64,000 nucleotides of DNA, taken from the NCBI GenBank assembly GCA_013399855.1, contig VXAY01002200.1, forward strand, positions 1,062,561 through 1,126,560, written 5' to 3'. A model generated the notes under the pieces. That model did not search any database. It saw only the letters and a list, made by a program, of their open reading frames with translations, and was not told the origin of the DNA. The translations under genes and the position numbers were made by a program. Shown piece after piece: positions 11,746-24,792 of this stretch (positions are counted from its first letter, which is position 1; every line of letters begins with the position of its first letter). The stretch is from Oxyruncus cristatus (Eukaryota > Chordata > Aves > Passeriformes > Cotingidae).

Positions 11746-12175
11746 TGTCATGGTTTAGCCCATCCCCCTCAGTTTTAGGGTAGAAGATGGTTAGTTCCAG
11801 GTGAAATTCCGGCTAGGTAGCCAATTAGAGACTTCTGTGACGTCTCTACGAATTACATAATTTAACTCAAACCGGAAAAGAAGGGTGGTTGTCGTGGTTG
11901 TAGTTGTGTGTGGGCAGAAGGAACTCGGAGCCATGATGTAAGTGAGGCGGCGAGGCCTCCCCGAGTGGGGGGCCAGAGCCCTCCGCCCCTGGCCTTGGGC
12001 CAGGGGCAGGCATGGCACCGAAGCCTCCGGCTGAAGCAAGTAGCAGAGTGGAGAAGAAACTCCAAAGAAAAACTGCTCGGCTGAGACAAAAGGAGTTCCA
12101 GCTTTGAGAGAAGCGGCAGAAAGCAAGANGAGATGCTCAGCTAAACAGAGAGGCAACATCACTAAAATGGATCAA
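11746..12175 (+). mobile_element. Endogenous retrovirus LTR (5' part, possibly into leader)
   Basis: The segment begins with TGTCATGG, the start shared by the two other LTRs in this window. Promoter-like motifs follow in order: CCAAT at 11821-11825, a CRE-like TGACGTC at 11838-11844, and an ETS-like CCGGAA at 11872-11877. Base composition then switches sharply to GC- and CpG-rich from about 11930 to 12125, unlike the AT-rich flanks. That part carries two back-to-back GC hairpins (11954-11974 and 11985-12007). A single N at 12129 marks an assembly ambiguity. I could not find a matching TG..CA end or target-site duplication on the right, so the 3' boundary is a guess and this may be a truncated LTR or LTR plus leader. 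Opposing open frames of 75-123 codons across it are composition artefacts. LTR identity is inferred from start motif and layout. Confidence 0.6.
11985..12007 (+). other. GC-rich hairpin in LTR/leader
   Basis: Perfect 10-bp inverted repeat GCCCCTGGCC / GGCCAGGGGC around a TTG loop. A second, slightly imperfect hairpin (GGCCTCCCC with GGGGGGCC) lies directly upstream at 11954-11974. In a transcribed LTR or leader such stems could form stable RNA structure; a function is inference. Confidence 0.8.
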
Positions 12176-15100
12176 AGAATGCGATTTTTTGCACATGTTG
12201 AAATTTACCCCATGCAGAAAGTCAGCAGAAGGCCTAGGCTCTCCATTAGCTGTCACTCCCTACCCTGGGAGCTTTCCTGGGACTTCAACAGTTCACAGGC
12301 TCTATTCCTGCCTTTAGGACAGAGGTATATTTTATCCACAGTATGCAATCACCTTACATGAGTAACAGTTCCATTGTAACATCAAATCTAAGAGCTTAGC
12401 AGGGTTTGTTTTTTCTTCACACTCAGATATATGTGTTAACAAGGAGAAGGTGGCTATCCAAAGTTCCACCTTCACATAATAAATGAATAATAAACAGGCT
12501 GAATCAGACCTGTGATGTAATGTGTTACAAAATTTCCCCAGTGATACTACCCAAGCATTCCCAAGCTTCCTAAACTCTACATAAACACAAATCTCCCCTA
12601 CCTCAATGAGTCCCAAATCCTACACCCTACATGCTCAATCAGCTCTCATTTCTTCTACAGCTCTAGTCAGGGACATTCCCAGATGACAGGAGATAGGCAG
12701 ATACAAACCTGTGTGCTAATCTCCATGCCATTTATTGTTATTTCAACTCCTTCTTTAGTCCCAAACATTAATCATCAGTAGTCCCAGTCCTGTCATTAAC
12801 TTATGTGCATTCCATGGGGCAGGGATGGATGTCTTCTTATCTTAATTGGGGAATAATTGTGTTCCAGGTGGAAACCCACAGCTTCCTACTGAAAACGAGA
12901 AACTGCTCTTAGAAGCTGTTGCTGTATGAACAGAGATGAGAAAATTCTTCACAGACCCAGGAGTGATAAGTGAGAGTTAGACTGAAATGAGGAACATGAT
13001 GACAAACTCATCACCAGGTTGGTTACTTATCTATAGGTTTACTGTGAAAAGGAGGGATATTGGATGAGATTAAACACAGTGAAGAAAATCCTAAGAGAAC
13101 GGAAACAGAGGACAAAGAATACCTCTTGCTTACCACCTGCCCACGTATTTTTTGGACAGAACTAAAGTGAAGGTCAGAAGCACAGATGTGCACAAAGAAG
13201 TTGATGTGGGGCTGGAAAGGCTTAGAAGTGTTGAGAGTGTTCCAGGCATTACCCTTATAAATAATTCTTAGAACTGGATTTTTTTTACATCACTCAGTAT
13301 CTCTTTTTGTTATCTACTGAAAAGATACCAAAGCCTCCTGTGTCCAAGATTCCTATGGGATGACATGACAACACATCTTTTGGAAGCAGAACTTTTAATG
13401 TGGCCAATGGTAGAAATGCTGTAGGATGCTCTAGGGTTTTCTGTGTACTTCATTTACTAGCATGAAGGAGTTGCTGTCAACTCCAAAGACAGAGAATTAG
13501 TTACTACAATAAAACAAGAGTCCTTCTTTTATTGCAAACAATCCTGTTTATCAGCTCAAGGAGACTGATAAAAGAAAATGTCACATCAAACTGCTCAATC
13601 AACGTAAGAACTAATGGATTGGTAAAGTAACTAGTTGTCTCCCACAAAACTAATGAAAAACAAACCCATTGGTGTACTAATTCTAGTACAGTACATTAAA
13701 TTAATCAGTTACCAAAACCTCAGTGCTTGTAAAAGGCTTTCACATATGCCAAGTAGGATATAATTTCAACTGTATCATCTATATTTTAATTATTTTCATT
13801 AAAAGCAACTAGGCTGGATGGAAAAGCCCCTATATTATTATTGAATACCATAACATACCGTAAAATTCACACTATCCCACTACGGTTCAGACCCCTAGCA
13901 ATATTCTGTAACAATCACCCATTTAAATGGTTGAGCCAAAGTAATTCCAAGTCATACATTCACAAAGAAAAATGATTGGGCAAAAATGATATGAAATTGT
14001 TTTATTGCACAAGATATCAGCAATAAATAAACACACCAAAAGACTTGGCTACACAGATTTCTGTATGCCAGAATATTTCCTTCACTGTGTTGACACTCTC
14101 AGATTCTTCAGTTCTTCATGATTTCCAGTTTTACCTAAACAGAAATCTACATTTTCACCTCTCATGATTCTTCATAAGCTTCTTTTCTATTTTTATAAGC
14201 CCAAACAGATTTTTATTATTTTAACAAGGCAAGCTAAGAAAGACAGAAATAAGAACATCTCTTTTTCTGAGAGAGAAGATACTATCACCTCATTTTAGTC
14301 CCCACACCCAGTACTCTCCAAAAGCCTCCTGACAAGTTTGTAAGGCAGGACCAGAAGCAAGCTGAACCAACTAGTGAGGAGAAGATGTGTCTTTAATGAG
14401 AGCACAAGGTTTGGGCAAGTTGTATTCAGAGAGGGGCCATCCTTCCTTTCCTGTAGATTGTCCAGTCACCACAGTAGATAGCGAATTTTTGCATGCTTAT
14501 GTAGCTCCTTTGCAAGAATTACATAAGAGAAGAATCTATCTGAGAAGCCACTTTAGTAGTGAGACTGTGTTTTGACATCTACGCCTACAGAGATGACTTC
14601 ATAAAGGAGGATAAGGCAAGTGTCTTCACCTATTTAGGTTTGACAAACAGGCAGAAACAATACATCTAGCACAGACCTGATGGCAGGAGCAGAATCTTTG
14701 CATTGTAGGAGAATAGGAGAAAGACTGAAGTATTAAGGCTGAAGTACAAAGGAGGAGAAAAATACAAGAACAAAGATTCTTGTAGAAGAATCGAATTCAT
14801 ATCTTGTAGTAACGAAGATTAGGGCAGCTGAAAATCAAAAGGAAGAGCTTTTTTTCCCCTAGTATATGTTTTGCACATTTTTAAAATTTCTGTTCATGAA
14901 CAACCTGCTAGCAGGCTCTCTGCTCTGCAAAGGCCCAAGCTACTTTTAACCTACACTGAGCTTTACTCCCAAATAAGCTTTTGAATACAGTGATGCTTCA
15001 GATCTATTGAAATCCCAGTGTAGTATCATTTTTCTTTGAATATATGCCAGAGATGAGATCTTATTTATCTCTGAAATTGCAGATGCTATTACCCAAATTA

Positions 15101-18100
15101 CCAAATCCTTAAGAAATGTTGCAAAGCTTTTTACTTGTTGTAGGGAGTTTCACAGTTTCTACATAAATATTAGAAAAAGTATCCCCTTTAACTTTTTTCC
15201 AGGGTACTTATGTCTCTCTTTGAGTGACTGAAGTGTCTGAGTATCTTGAGTGCTGGAATCTTTGTTTCAATATTCTACACACTAGGAGACGAGCAAAAAG
15301 AGCATCCAGCTGTTCTGCATCCAAGTACGAAGGGAAAGAGCAGGGAAGGTTTTCTCTACTTTTTGTGTTCCTGGAATCCTCCCTCAAGACAAGTTCACAG
15401 TGGCTGTTGTAAAAGCTGAATTTTATCCTCTGCATTCAATAGCTGGCACAGGATCAACAGCAGTATGAAAGAAGAATAAGCCACTTTAAATTAACAGAGA
15501 ATCTGATTTTGCCAAGCGTCTGCCCCATCTTCAGTTCTGCTCTTCACTGGCATGAAAAAGGGAATAGAGCATTTTTCAGCTGTTCACATAGTATTGAGAT
15601 ATCTAAAAGAATTATAAAAAAAGCACATGGGGGGAGGGGAGAAGAAGGAGGGATCACAGAAGAGTAGAGGGTGATTGGATGGTCCCAGAAACACATCTAT
15701 AATCCAAGGCAGCCATCTCAACTGATACCTCAAACACTGTGACACTGCTCCCTCGCTCCCTCCCTCCCAGGCAGTCCCTCTGTGGGGCTGGGTGCTCATC
15801 TCCTTAGCAGAGTTTGAAAATTTTCACATTGTATTGAACTGCCAGATACTTCTTTAGTCAAACATTTGGTCCTCAGTGCAAAGTGCATTAACTGCTGAAG
15901 GAAGAGCTTCATGACACACCAATTTCTTTTTCTCATCCAAGTGATTTCAGACACCATACAGCTAAAGCTCAGTGGATGTTCAGTGTTCTCTAGCCTCCTC
16001 TGATACTGCACTGTGAGGATGAGTCTGGAAGAATCAGTAAGTAGAGCTGTCCACAGGGAAAGGGTAATGCTTAAACCCAGATAATTTCCTAAACATCTGA
16101 ACAGCCTTCATTTTAGTGAACACTTTTCTCCATGTTTGCTTCTGTCTTTACACCATGCATTTTCTGAAATTCTTCTATCACTTCCAAATAAACCCCTTTC
16201 CTACCCAGACTGGTATGCTTTTGCCATGATCTACTTGTAAATACACTAAAGTGCATGGAATCACCCAGAAAAAGCAGAATACAACATATTTATAATCTTT
16301 GTAGTGACTGAGGACCACACACCATAGGTGTTACATTTTTTTCCTTTTTATTTATTTTGAAGAGCTCTATTGTTCATCTCTGGCCTCAGGCATTTTTTCA
16401 TCAGGCTTTCTAGTCCATTTTGAAGAACCAGAGATCAATATCAAATGGATATCAAACGAAGGACATTCTATACTACTAAATGACACAATTATATGAAAAG
16501 GTTATTTTAAGTCCTCCCTTTTTTATTTATTTATCTTTTGACTTTGACAGCATACCAGTAGCAATAATGAGTGCTTTTCCACATTTTGATAATTTTAATT
16601 ATCATGGCATTTCAAAACCTTTTCTGGAATATTTTGATGCAAGCAATAAAATGCATTGTAAGAGATGATCTGTTATAAAGACCTAATGTCATAAAATTGC
16701 TGATCCAAACCAGAAAAGTACAAGAACTAGCACAGTAAATTAGTGAGGAATGGTTATCCTCTCCCACACAAAATAAACTCAAGGAAGGACTTTCTGTTGG
16801 AAGCCAGGCTGCACACCAACTGTTAACAACACTCAGAAATAAAGTGTGGATGATTTGCCTCATGCATCTTTTGGAGGCATGGCCAGATTCCAAGAAATTC
16901 AAAGCATGAAGGAATTGCATGCCTTCGTCTTAAGGTGAGTGCAATACAAGATGTTCAGAACTTCCTCCTTAACTAGAAAAATATAGATATTGAGGATGAG
17001 GCAAATGAAAGTGCCCACTACAAATTTCACAGGCACACACAAGTGCATATTCACATATAGCAGCTCTGACACTGTGCCCTTCCTGAACCAGGCTTTCGCT
17101 CCTCTTCTGTGACTCTCAGTGCTTTCCTGGTTTGAAGGAGTTGCACCCAATCCTAGAAGAGGGTTGCCAGGAAAGGCTCCTGTCCATTACCTCCCATATT
17201 CAGTCTGGGGCTGGGTCCCTACCGCAGTGTCTTCTAAACATCCTCTCTGGCTGTGCTGAGCTTGTGGGTTCCCTCCATACCTCATCTTCAGCACATGCTT
17301 CCTCATCTCTGATCTCCACAGTGGTTTCCAAATCTGATAGTCTTCTAATTACTCATCTAAATTTAGTCAGATATGAATAGTTCTCATGACAACTCTTACC
17401 TGTAGCAGTACTTTTTAACAGTTATTTTTCTGATCCAGTCAAGTTCTTCTGATCTAAAGCTCCAATTAAGCAGAAATCGTGGCAGGTCTTAGAAGAGGCA
17501 AACAGCCCTCCTGCCTTTTCAGTGTGTGCATACATTCACACAGCCACACAATGAATCAGATCGGAGAATGATCCAGGTGAAGGCTAAACCTCAAATCTGT
17601 GTTCTGCAATAGTATAGACTTATTCCAGTTATTCATGCTAAACCCCTTCTCTGAAATGCTTGCTATAAAAATGAATATTTCTCAAAAGTAGGTGAGTAAA
17701 GATGAATGCAGCATTTTCGGTGCCTCCTGGCACTCAGACAAAAAAAAAAAAAAAGTGGGAAATTCCTCATCAAAGACTACATTTGCTGTTTCCTCAGTTG
17801 AGACTTTCCAAATTTTTAAAAATTAACTTTGTACGATAAGGATACTAAGATTGAGAATTTTTTTTTTTTGTGAGGAGCAAGAATTTGTAGCCAACATTAT
17901 ACCTACAGCAGAGACTATTAATTAAAAAAAAAAAGTAAAAGAGTAATCTGATGACTTTTTCATCTTCTTGTGAAATAAAGACAAAGTAAAATCCAAATAA
18001 GGGACAGACTGTCTACAGATTAGGTAGTCACTAGGTAATCACCAGGCTATTTTCTTGTCTGTATAAGTCCCTGAAGTACACCAGAAATTAAACCCTGACA

Positions 18101-21100
18101 ATAATTCATATTATTATATTTGCAAGCAAATTTCCTCAGAACAAGCAGATTTGTGCAAACAGTTTGAAAAATCATAAATGCATACTGGCAATGTTAACTG
18201 AAATACTTTCACTCATTTTCCTCCTGCTATACACTGGGATCGGTGCCTCCCAACTCACAGTTTAATAGTTTATCAAATAAACCTTTCTATTCTAAGTGTT
18301 TCTTGTCTTGAGAATGTCTCTTTGCTTCTCCCATCTTCATCGGATTACCTAAAATAATTGTGTAATTGCTGGGCAACTGGTGCTCCAGTTCTTCCTTCCT
18401 CCGGGTCATTTGTACACATATTTCATTAGAGACTGGTAGTTCCTAATACTCAGCTTTGGGGCAACTCACTATTAACCTTTTTTCCTTCTGAAAAATTGGT
18501 TATTTATTTTTACCTCATTGTCTATCTTTTAACCACTTTTAATCCATGGCAGGATGTAACCTCTGACCATCAAAGTTTCTTAATAGTCTCTTGTGAAGAC
18601 CTTTGCCAGAATCTTTTGCTCACAATTTTATTATACTCATCCATTCTCCTTCACCCACTACTTCTGTCAACATTTTCAGTGTGTTCCAGCAGGTTAAAAA
18701 AGCTTCCACTTACTCTTCAAAAATAGCTGGTATCTTATGCCATAGTAACCTTGGAGATTAAAAATTTGAATAGCTTCTCAGTTTATTTCCTGGTGCTGCA
18801 TTATTATTCACCAGGAGGTAATTTTTAGCAACAACCTTATCTTAATAAACACATAAGGGCTAGCCCAATTCTACTAGGTACATTCTTTGCAATCTAATGC
18901 AGACACATAAAAGTACTTTTAGAAAGTGATGTGCCCATAACTGCAGAATGGGTATTACAGATATTATCTTCAGTAATATTTCCACCTTCCCAATTAAACT
19001 GTGGATATTCACGGTTAAAACAATAATTTAAAAAAAAAAAAAAGACCAAAAAACCACAAAAACACAGAGGCTGTAGCGTCAGGTAAACTCACACAAATAT
19101 TTTAAAGCTCTCTGTGTTTTACACTAAAGTCATTTCATCTCTCCTACATCTTTCTGTCATTGATATTTCAGGTGCCTCAGGAATTCTTAGACTTGCAGAT
19201 CGCAGCTGACTGGGCGATGGGCCATGCAAACATTTGTCATTGTGGTTAGACATGCACAGGTCCCGCAGAGGGAACTCCTACACATCCTGTTCATGCAAAC
19301 ATGCTCTTGCCCAGGCAGCAGGGAGGCAGAAGGGCATGAGGGGGTGGGATGGAAGAACTTAACCAGCTCATGACCTGCTCCTTTTCCTTGTCTGAAGAGC
19401 ACAGATAAAAGGGGTCGGCAGAAAGCAGGTGAAGGACAGTTCTATTTTCCACAGTAGCCATAGTGTCCATGCCCACATCTTTTAAAAAGCTGTCCAAAAC
19501 ATGACAATTAATGGAGTACCATTTTTACTCATATGAGCCCAAATGAGTACAGTCTGATTACCAAAGGCATCTTATAATGACAGAAATGTGGCACTGCAAG
19601 AAAGCTGTCCCTTCTTTGTTACATTTCACTGTTGTGTTGCATTTGCTTTTCTTTACCTAGTCAGTAAATAAAAAAAAAGGCATCCTTTCTTTGTATAGAC
19701 AGAGTTAGAAGAGGATTATTGTTTAAGTGACTGCTCAGGGAAGGGGAAGGAGGCAAGAAGAACAGAGAAAATTGATGCAGGTTCATAGTCAAGTCAAAAA
19801 GGAGAATAGCTGGGTGAAAGAATGTATGCCATCTGGGGTTTGGTACTGAGCAGTTTCTGTAGCTTGAAATGATTGTAGTGAGAGTTTCTAGAGAGAAAAA
19901 GTACTTACAGGAGAAAATGGGTATGGAAATATCTGAGCTACAGAAGGATGTTTAAGTCTATTCTTTCTGAAATAAATCTTTTCATAAAAATACTCGTCAT
20001 CAAATATAAGCCACTACCAAATTGTTCCCTTTTCTGCCTAACTCAAAGAGGATATTACTCTTTTGACAGTAATCCTTGCACTGCAGCTAGGCTGTGAGGA
20101 TAAGGAAGGATCTTGTCCCTTGGGACACTTAGCCCCACAAGAAGCTCTTGTTAGTAATGGGTGTTATTGGTAGCAGTTTAGACTGTCCTATGCTTCCTAC
20201 AAAGCCAGTGGATTAGTGTGTTCTTGCTCAATTACTTTGACGGAGTTTAATCATGCTACTTAGTTTCACCACTTCATGTTTGAGGTGAGAAGAGAGACAT
20301 TTCCCCTTATCATTCTGGCATGTCCTCTGCTGATCTCCTCTGTAACAGCCTTGACTTGTAACGATTCACTCACTTTCCTAATGTCTTCATAGACTTAAAG
20401 TACTTTGTATTTTCTCACGTGCTTTGATTTTTTTTCATTTGTTCTTTAGATTTTCTTGTCATCTCTTAATCTCCATTTTATTTTCATCTTGAGCAGATGC
20501 TCTGTTCTGCTGGAACTGATGAGAGTTTTGTTTCAATAATTGCTTTTACCCTTTTGCTTAAACTCCCTGATTTAAGCACATTTTTTGTCTCATCCATTTG
20601 GGGCAACCGGAAAGTCAAAAAAATTCTTGGACTTTCTGATGGCAATTTCATCTGTTTTCCATGTCTCTTAAGGAATTTTAAACCTTCCCTCTCTCAGTTT
20701 CCATATGTTGACAACCACAGGACTGAACATAACTTTAACCTGCAGAGTTAAATTACAGGATGCCTTTTTTGTGGTAGAATTACATCACACTTGGCAGCTT
20801 TGCTGGCCTCATCTGACACACAGACCCAAAGCCCACCTACTACAGTTATGAGGTATATTTCTTATTTGGTGTATTGAGGTGTTTCATCTCCCGAGATAAG
20901 GATCTAAAACTAATATTAAATCACCACTTCAGTAGAATCCAATGACCTCAGGTAAGATTAAAATTTGCAATGTGGTAGACACTTTCAATAAATCGTTATG
21001 ACACATCTCTTAACATAGAGAATATTTAGTGGAGTGTGGATGAGACAGCCACAAGAGCAGGAGAGGATTGTCTGTAAAATGAAGCAGAAAATGGTTTTTA

Positions 21101-21825
21101 TTTCAGTACTTTTCTCATGTTTATCATGTGTTTGCACTACATTGTAGCTTATGCAACCCTTACAGACTGCTGCTTACCACAGCAACACAGAATTAAAGAA
21201 CTCAGACAGACCTGGGACTACTGCAGAGTTATGGAAATGAATGCTGAAGTCTGGCAGAAATTCCAGAAACTTTCACCACCAAAGGCTGGTGGTCTCTCCA
21301 CTGTCCAGTCGATGCAAATACTCAGGTATTCTCCCTTGACCACAGCAGGGCTGTACAAGCACATGTCACAGCACACTTCTACCTTCTCCCTCCTGGGTCT
21401 TTCAGCCAGAGCTCGTGAAACTTCCTGTAAGGTTCCATAAACATTAAGGCAAGGAAAATGATAGAACCCCAGCCCAAATAATTGCCTTACAGGCAGTTGT
21501 ATGCTCTGCCAGAGCTGTGCCAAGGGGAGTTCCCCCCTACCCTCTCTCTACACAAAACACCTCAAAATACAGTTTCCAATTCACAGGTCTATTGCCTGTT
21601 TTTTCTCATTTGGGCAGCCTTTCTTTGGAATGCTTCTGAGGCTTTGCCCCACTGTCTTCATACATCACATGTTTCTGAAGACAGCATTTTGTTCTGATTT
21701 TCTATATTCACAAATGGTGTTGCCTCTATGCGTATAAATATACATAAAAGTGTATATATTTATAGATGAGTACTTCCTAATCTAAGGGAAATTGGCAATC
21801 AGAGGGTACTCTGAGATCAGAGTAA
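12176..21825. other. AT-rich non-coding stretch, 9.6 kb
   Basis: No gene or classifiable repeat was recognised. It contains an A15 tract at 17740-17754 and an A13-14 tract near 19030-19043. Open frames are all at or below 107 codons and lack recognisable motifs. The 21117-21440 plus frame is opposed by an equally long minus frame (21218-21523), which argues against coding. The sequence at 19190-19450 is somewhat richer in GC but shows no repeat ends. Confidence 0.5.
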
Positions 21826-21924
21826 CTTGCTCTAGTGGAATGTGTCCCTGTCCATGGCAACGGGAGTTGGGAACTAGATGATCTTTAAGATCCCTTCCAA
21901 AACAAACCATTCAATCAATGATGG
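21826..21924 (+). mobile_element. CR1 LINE 3' end fragment
   Basis: About 100 bp matches the last part of a CR1 3' UTR in plus orientation: CTCTAGTGGAA, then GTGTCCCTG..CCATGGCA, GGAACTAGATGATCTTTAAG, and TCCCTTCCAA..CAAACCATTC. The terminal octamers are degraded. It is strongly 5'-truncated, as is typical for CR1. Confidence 0.85.
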
Positions 21925-24724
21925 GTTCAGATTATGGCATTTGGCCAGTGACAGAGCAGTAAAAAAACACCTGGACAAAGATGGTGTCCACTGGAAGATG
22001 GGGTAGACCATCTGTCACATCCTGTCTCTTGTTACAGTTGCCCTCCTGTGACTAGACAAGCTTATAATGAAGATTTGCTTTATTAACAGTGTCTGGAATA
22101 GGATTATAATGTCGTTAGCACCCTAAAAGAAACAAGGAAAAAAATAAACATCTGCGAAGGAAAATTTCTACAAGAAGTAACAGATGTGATTCCATAAGAC
22201 TTCTCTGAAAAGCATTTTAAGTTTTAATTATTTAGAGTTTCTCACTGTATAGAAGCAAAACTCATACAGATTTCTGAACCATAAAAGCAGATTCAGATTA
22301 CATTTGAAGAAATTTAATGCCAATGGAAGAGTGGAACCATTTCTACAGTATTAAGCCATACAAAGTGTCATTTGTGGAGGTATATTCAAAAGAGATCTAA
22401 TTTAAATACTGTACAAAAAGCAAGGCAAAATGCAGGATTTGTACAAAGAATAAATTCCTATTCATTCCCACAAAAGAAATGATGAAATTCCCAGTTCTTA
22501 CTACACTGAAAATAAAATGTGACAAAGTGCTGATGACTACTGGGAAAAAAACACCTTCTGACAGAGATATGGAGTACACGACTGAAAAGGTGCTTTTATC
22601 TTGTTTTCATCTCTAATTTCATACTCATTGATTAACAGTTTTACTCTGTACTTCATATGATATTATGCATTATTCAAGCAACTTCTTAAAATTTAACAAA
22701 AGCACAAGGAACTAGAGGAGAATATCATAACACACAGAAGTTTAAATGTTTTTAAACCGAAGGTATGCTTTAAAGAAAATATCTACTAAGCATACTAACA
22801 TAAACAAGCTGATTTCCACACAGCGTGAAGCCTTATTTTGTTTGCCTTGTTTACCTGGGTTTTTCCCTGCCAGGAGCCCTGTGTACAAAGCTGTGCAGTA
22901 GCTCAATAACATGCTGCAAGTAAGCGAATCATTATAGAAAGGAAAACACAATTCTTGCTCATTAGGCTCACAATTCTTATTCATTAGTATATTCTTTCAC
23001 CCTGATTAAGCAGTAAAAAGGAAGAGGACTGGGGATTTTAAGAGAGGTACACAGGCTTTTGGAGTGCAACAATTCTCAGCAAACCGCTGCAAAGATTTAA
23101 GAAGGAAAGAGTGATTTCTGTGTGCAGCCCCACACTTTAATCAATCCAGGTTACATGCTTTCTCAGCAGGCGAAATTCTATATTCTGAAAAGATATAAAG
23201 CATGGTAATGTCGGGCTGGTACAAGACTCAAAGTACTGAATGCAGATAAATTATAATAGTTTCCAGTCTCCTTTCCTGGGAATATACTGTATAATTAAGG
23301 TTCCACTTCCACCCGAGTGAAACTCCTAATGTTCCATTCTTTTACTGACCTCTACTTTTCCCTAAATAATCTTGTTTATGCTGTTTGACTTCAGACCTGA
23401 TTATATTTTTCCCTATGATTACTTCAAGCTTTCTATTGACATGGTTTTGTTAAGACAAACAGAAAAACAAAGCACGAAACGGCACAAGTGCAATGAAATG
23501 TGAGCATTATTCAGTCACAAGATGCTTTTAATCTAGAGAACATGATAACACCTGGCAATAGTGATAAGCAAGAGACATCAGACTTCCTGATAGACTGAGA
23601 TTGCAGAGAGTTCATGAGATTTACAGACCCAACTGCAATTAAATCATACTTGAGCTCTGGACTCCCTAGGGAGCCATTCACACCTATCACAATTTGATAT
23701 CACAATTATTGTGACTATACCTATCACAACAAGAGAATCTCACAAGATCCTATGAGTCATTAGAAATAAGTACCCCAGAGTGTGGATGTTTAACCAGAAA
23801 GGCGTTTTCTATGCCTCACAAGACTGGGAATTTACTATCACAGAATTTATTAAACACGTGTAGAGGCTGTCATTTTAGAGCCAAACTTTTCCTATAGCAA
23901 GAGGCTGAAGAAGACTGGCAGTATGGCTAGTGAAATTACAAAACAGTAATCTTTGTCTGTGGGAGAGGTAGCATGCTAAGCAAACATACCTACATTTAGA
24001 GTGTTTTCTTACATAAACTTTTTTAGCATATTGCCTTGGGCTGATTGCATATGTAGATGATACATGGATTAGGCAGCAGACAGATCAACTATCTAAATAC
24101 CATCATGAAACAGCTGCCCTCTTCTTTTCTATCCTGTTAATGCTAATCTTCCAAATCTCAAGCAGGCACTGGTGTTATTCCTAGAAAGACAATAATCAGA
24201 GCAATGGACCCAACAGAACACTGTGCAAAATGGCATGTCACATTAGAGGGGCACTTTGTTTTCATCTGAGTATTCAAAGTGTTGGAGGCAGCACATTTAA
24301 AACAAAACTCCTGGACTGAAACCTTGAGAGCTTCACAAATCACATTTTCTTTGCAAGCCAACACAGCATTTTTTTTCTAATTGCCGAGCTGCTGATTTTA
24401 ATGTAGAGTGGGCTCCGTCAATAGACCGGGATTAATGTTGTGGAGATGCTGCAAGTACCTAACAGGAAGTAGCATTCCTTCTTATAAAATCATCTTTATT
24501 ACTTGTACTTGCACTTTTTGGTTCTAATGAAAAATCCCTGGCCCAGGATAGTTTCTAATCACCTGGGGAGATGTTATGCATTTATCTATGGCTCATTCAT
24601 TATTATAATTACAGTTGTTGTCTGGAACTGAATCATGGGCATCAGGGTTTTTTTCCTCTCTTCTCAACAGGCAGATTTTCTGAACTTCTTGAACTTTGTA
24701 TCACTCTTGGGGGTGGTTCTGCAG
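21925..24724. other. AT-rich non-coding stretch, 2.8 kb
   Basis: No gene or repeat was recognised. It holds a compact group of transcription-factor-like motifs at 23678-23729 and a short patch that keeps CpGs in AT-rich surroundings at about 24395-24450. Both are noted only as possible regulatory sequence. Confidence 0.45.
23678..23729. promoter_or_regulatory. Candidate regulatory cluster (T-box-like and paired SOX-like sites)
   Basis: In 52 bp there is a T-box half-site TCACACCT (23678-23685), two direct copies of ACCTATCACAA (23682-23692 and 23719-23729), and between them the near-perfect palindrome TCACAATTATTGTGA (23700-23714), which contains inverted ACAAT/ATTGT SOX-type cores. Motif matches this short occur by chance; the clustering is the only support. 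Confidence 0.2.
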
Positions 24725-24792
24725 AGCTAAGAGTTGGACTTGATGATCCTTTTGGGTCCCTTCCTACTCAGCATATTCTGTGGCTCTGTGAA
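24725..24792 (+). mobile_element. CR1 LINE 3' end fragment
   Basis: A short plus-strand CR1 tail: AGAGTTGGACTTGATGATCC, then TTTGGGTCCCTTCCTACTCAG, and ATATTCTGTGGCTCTGTG. It shares its tail type (ATTCTGTG units, CTGAGT..GGGACCCACAAGGATCAT on the other strand) with the long CR1 at 781-3655, so both probably belong to one older subfamily. Confidence 0.8.

Noticed and set aside
11791..12162. Proline- and alanine-rich frames over the GC-rich block
   Set aside because: They follow the GC-rich LTR composition in several frames and contain an N; no retroviral protein motif.
21117..21523. Overlapping 107- and 101-codon frames on opposite strands
   Set aside because: Equal-length frames on both strands point to composition, not coding; no known domain.
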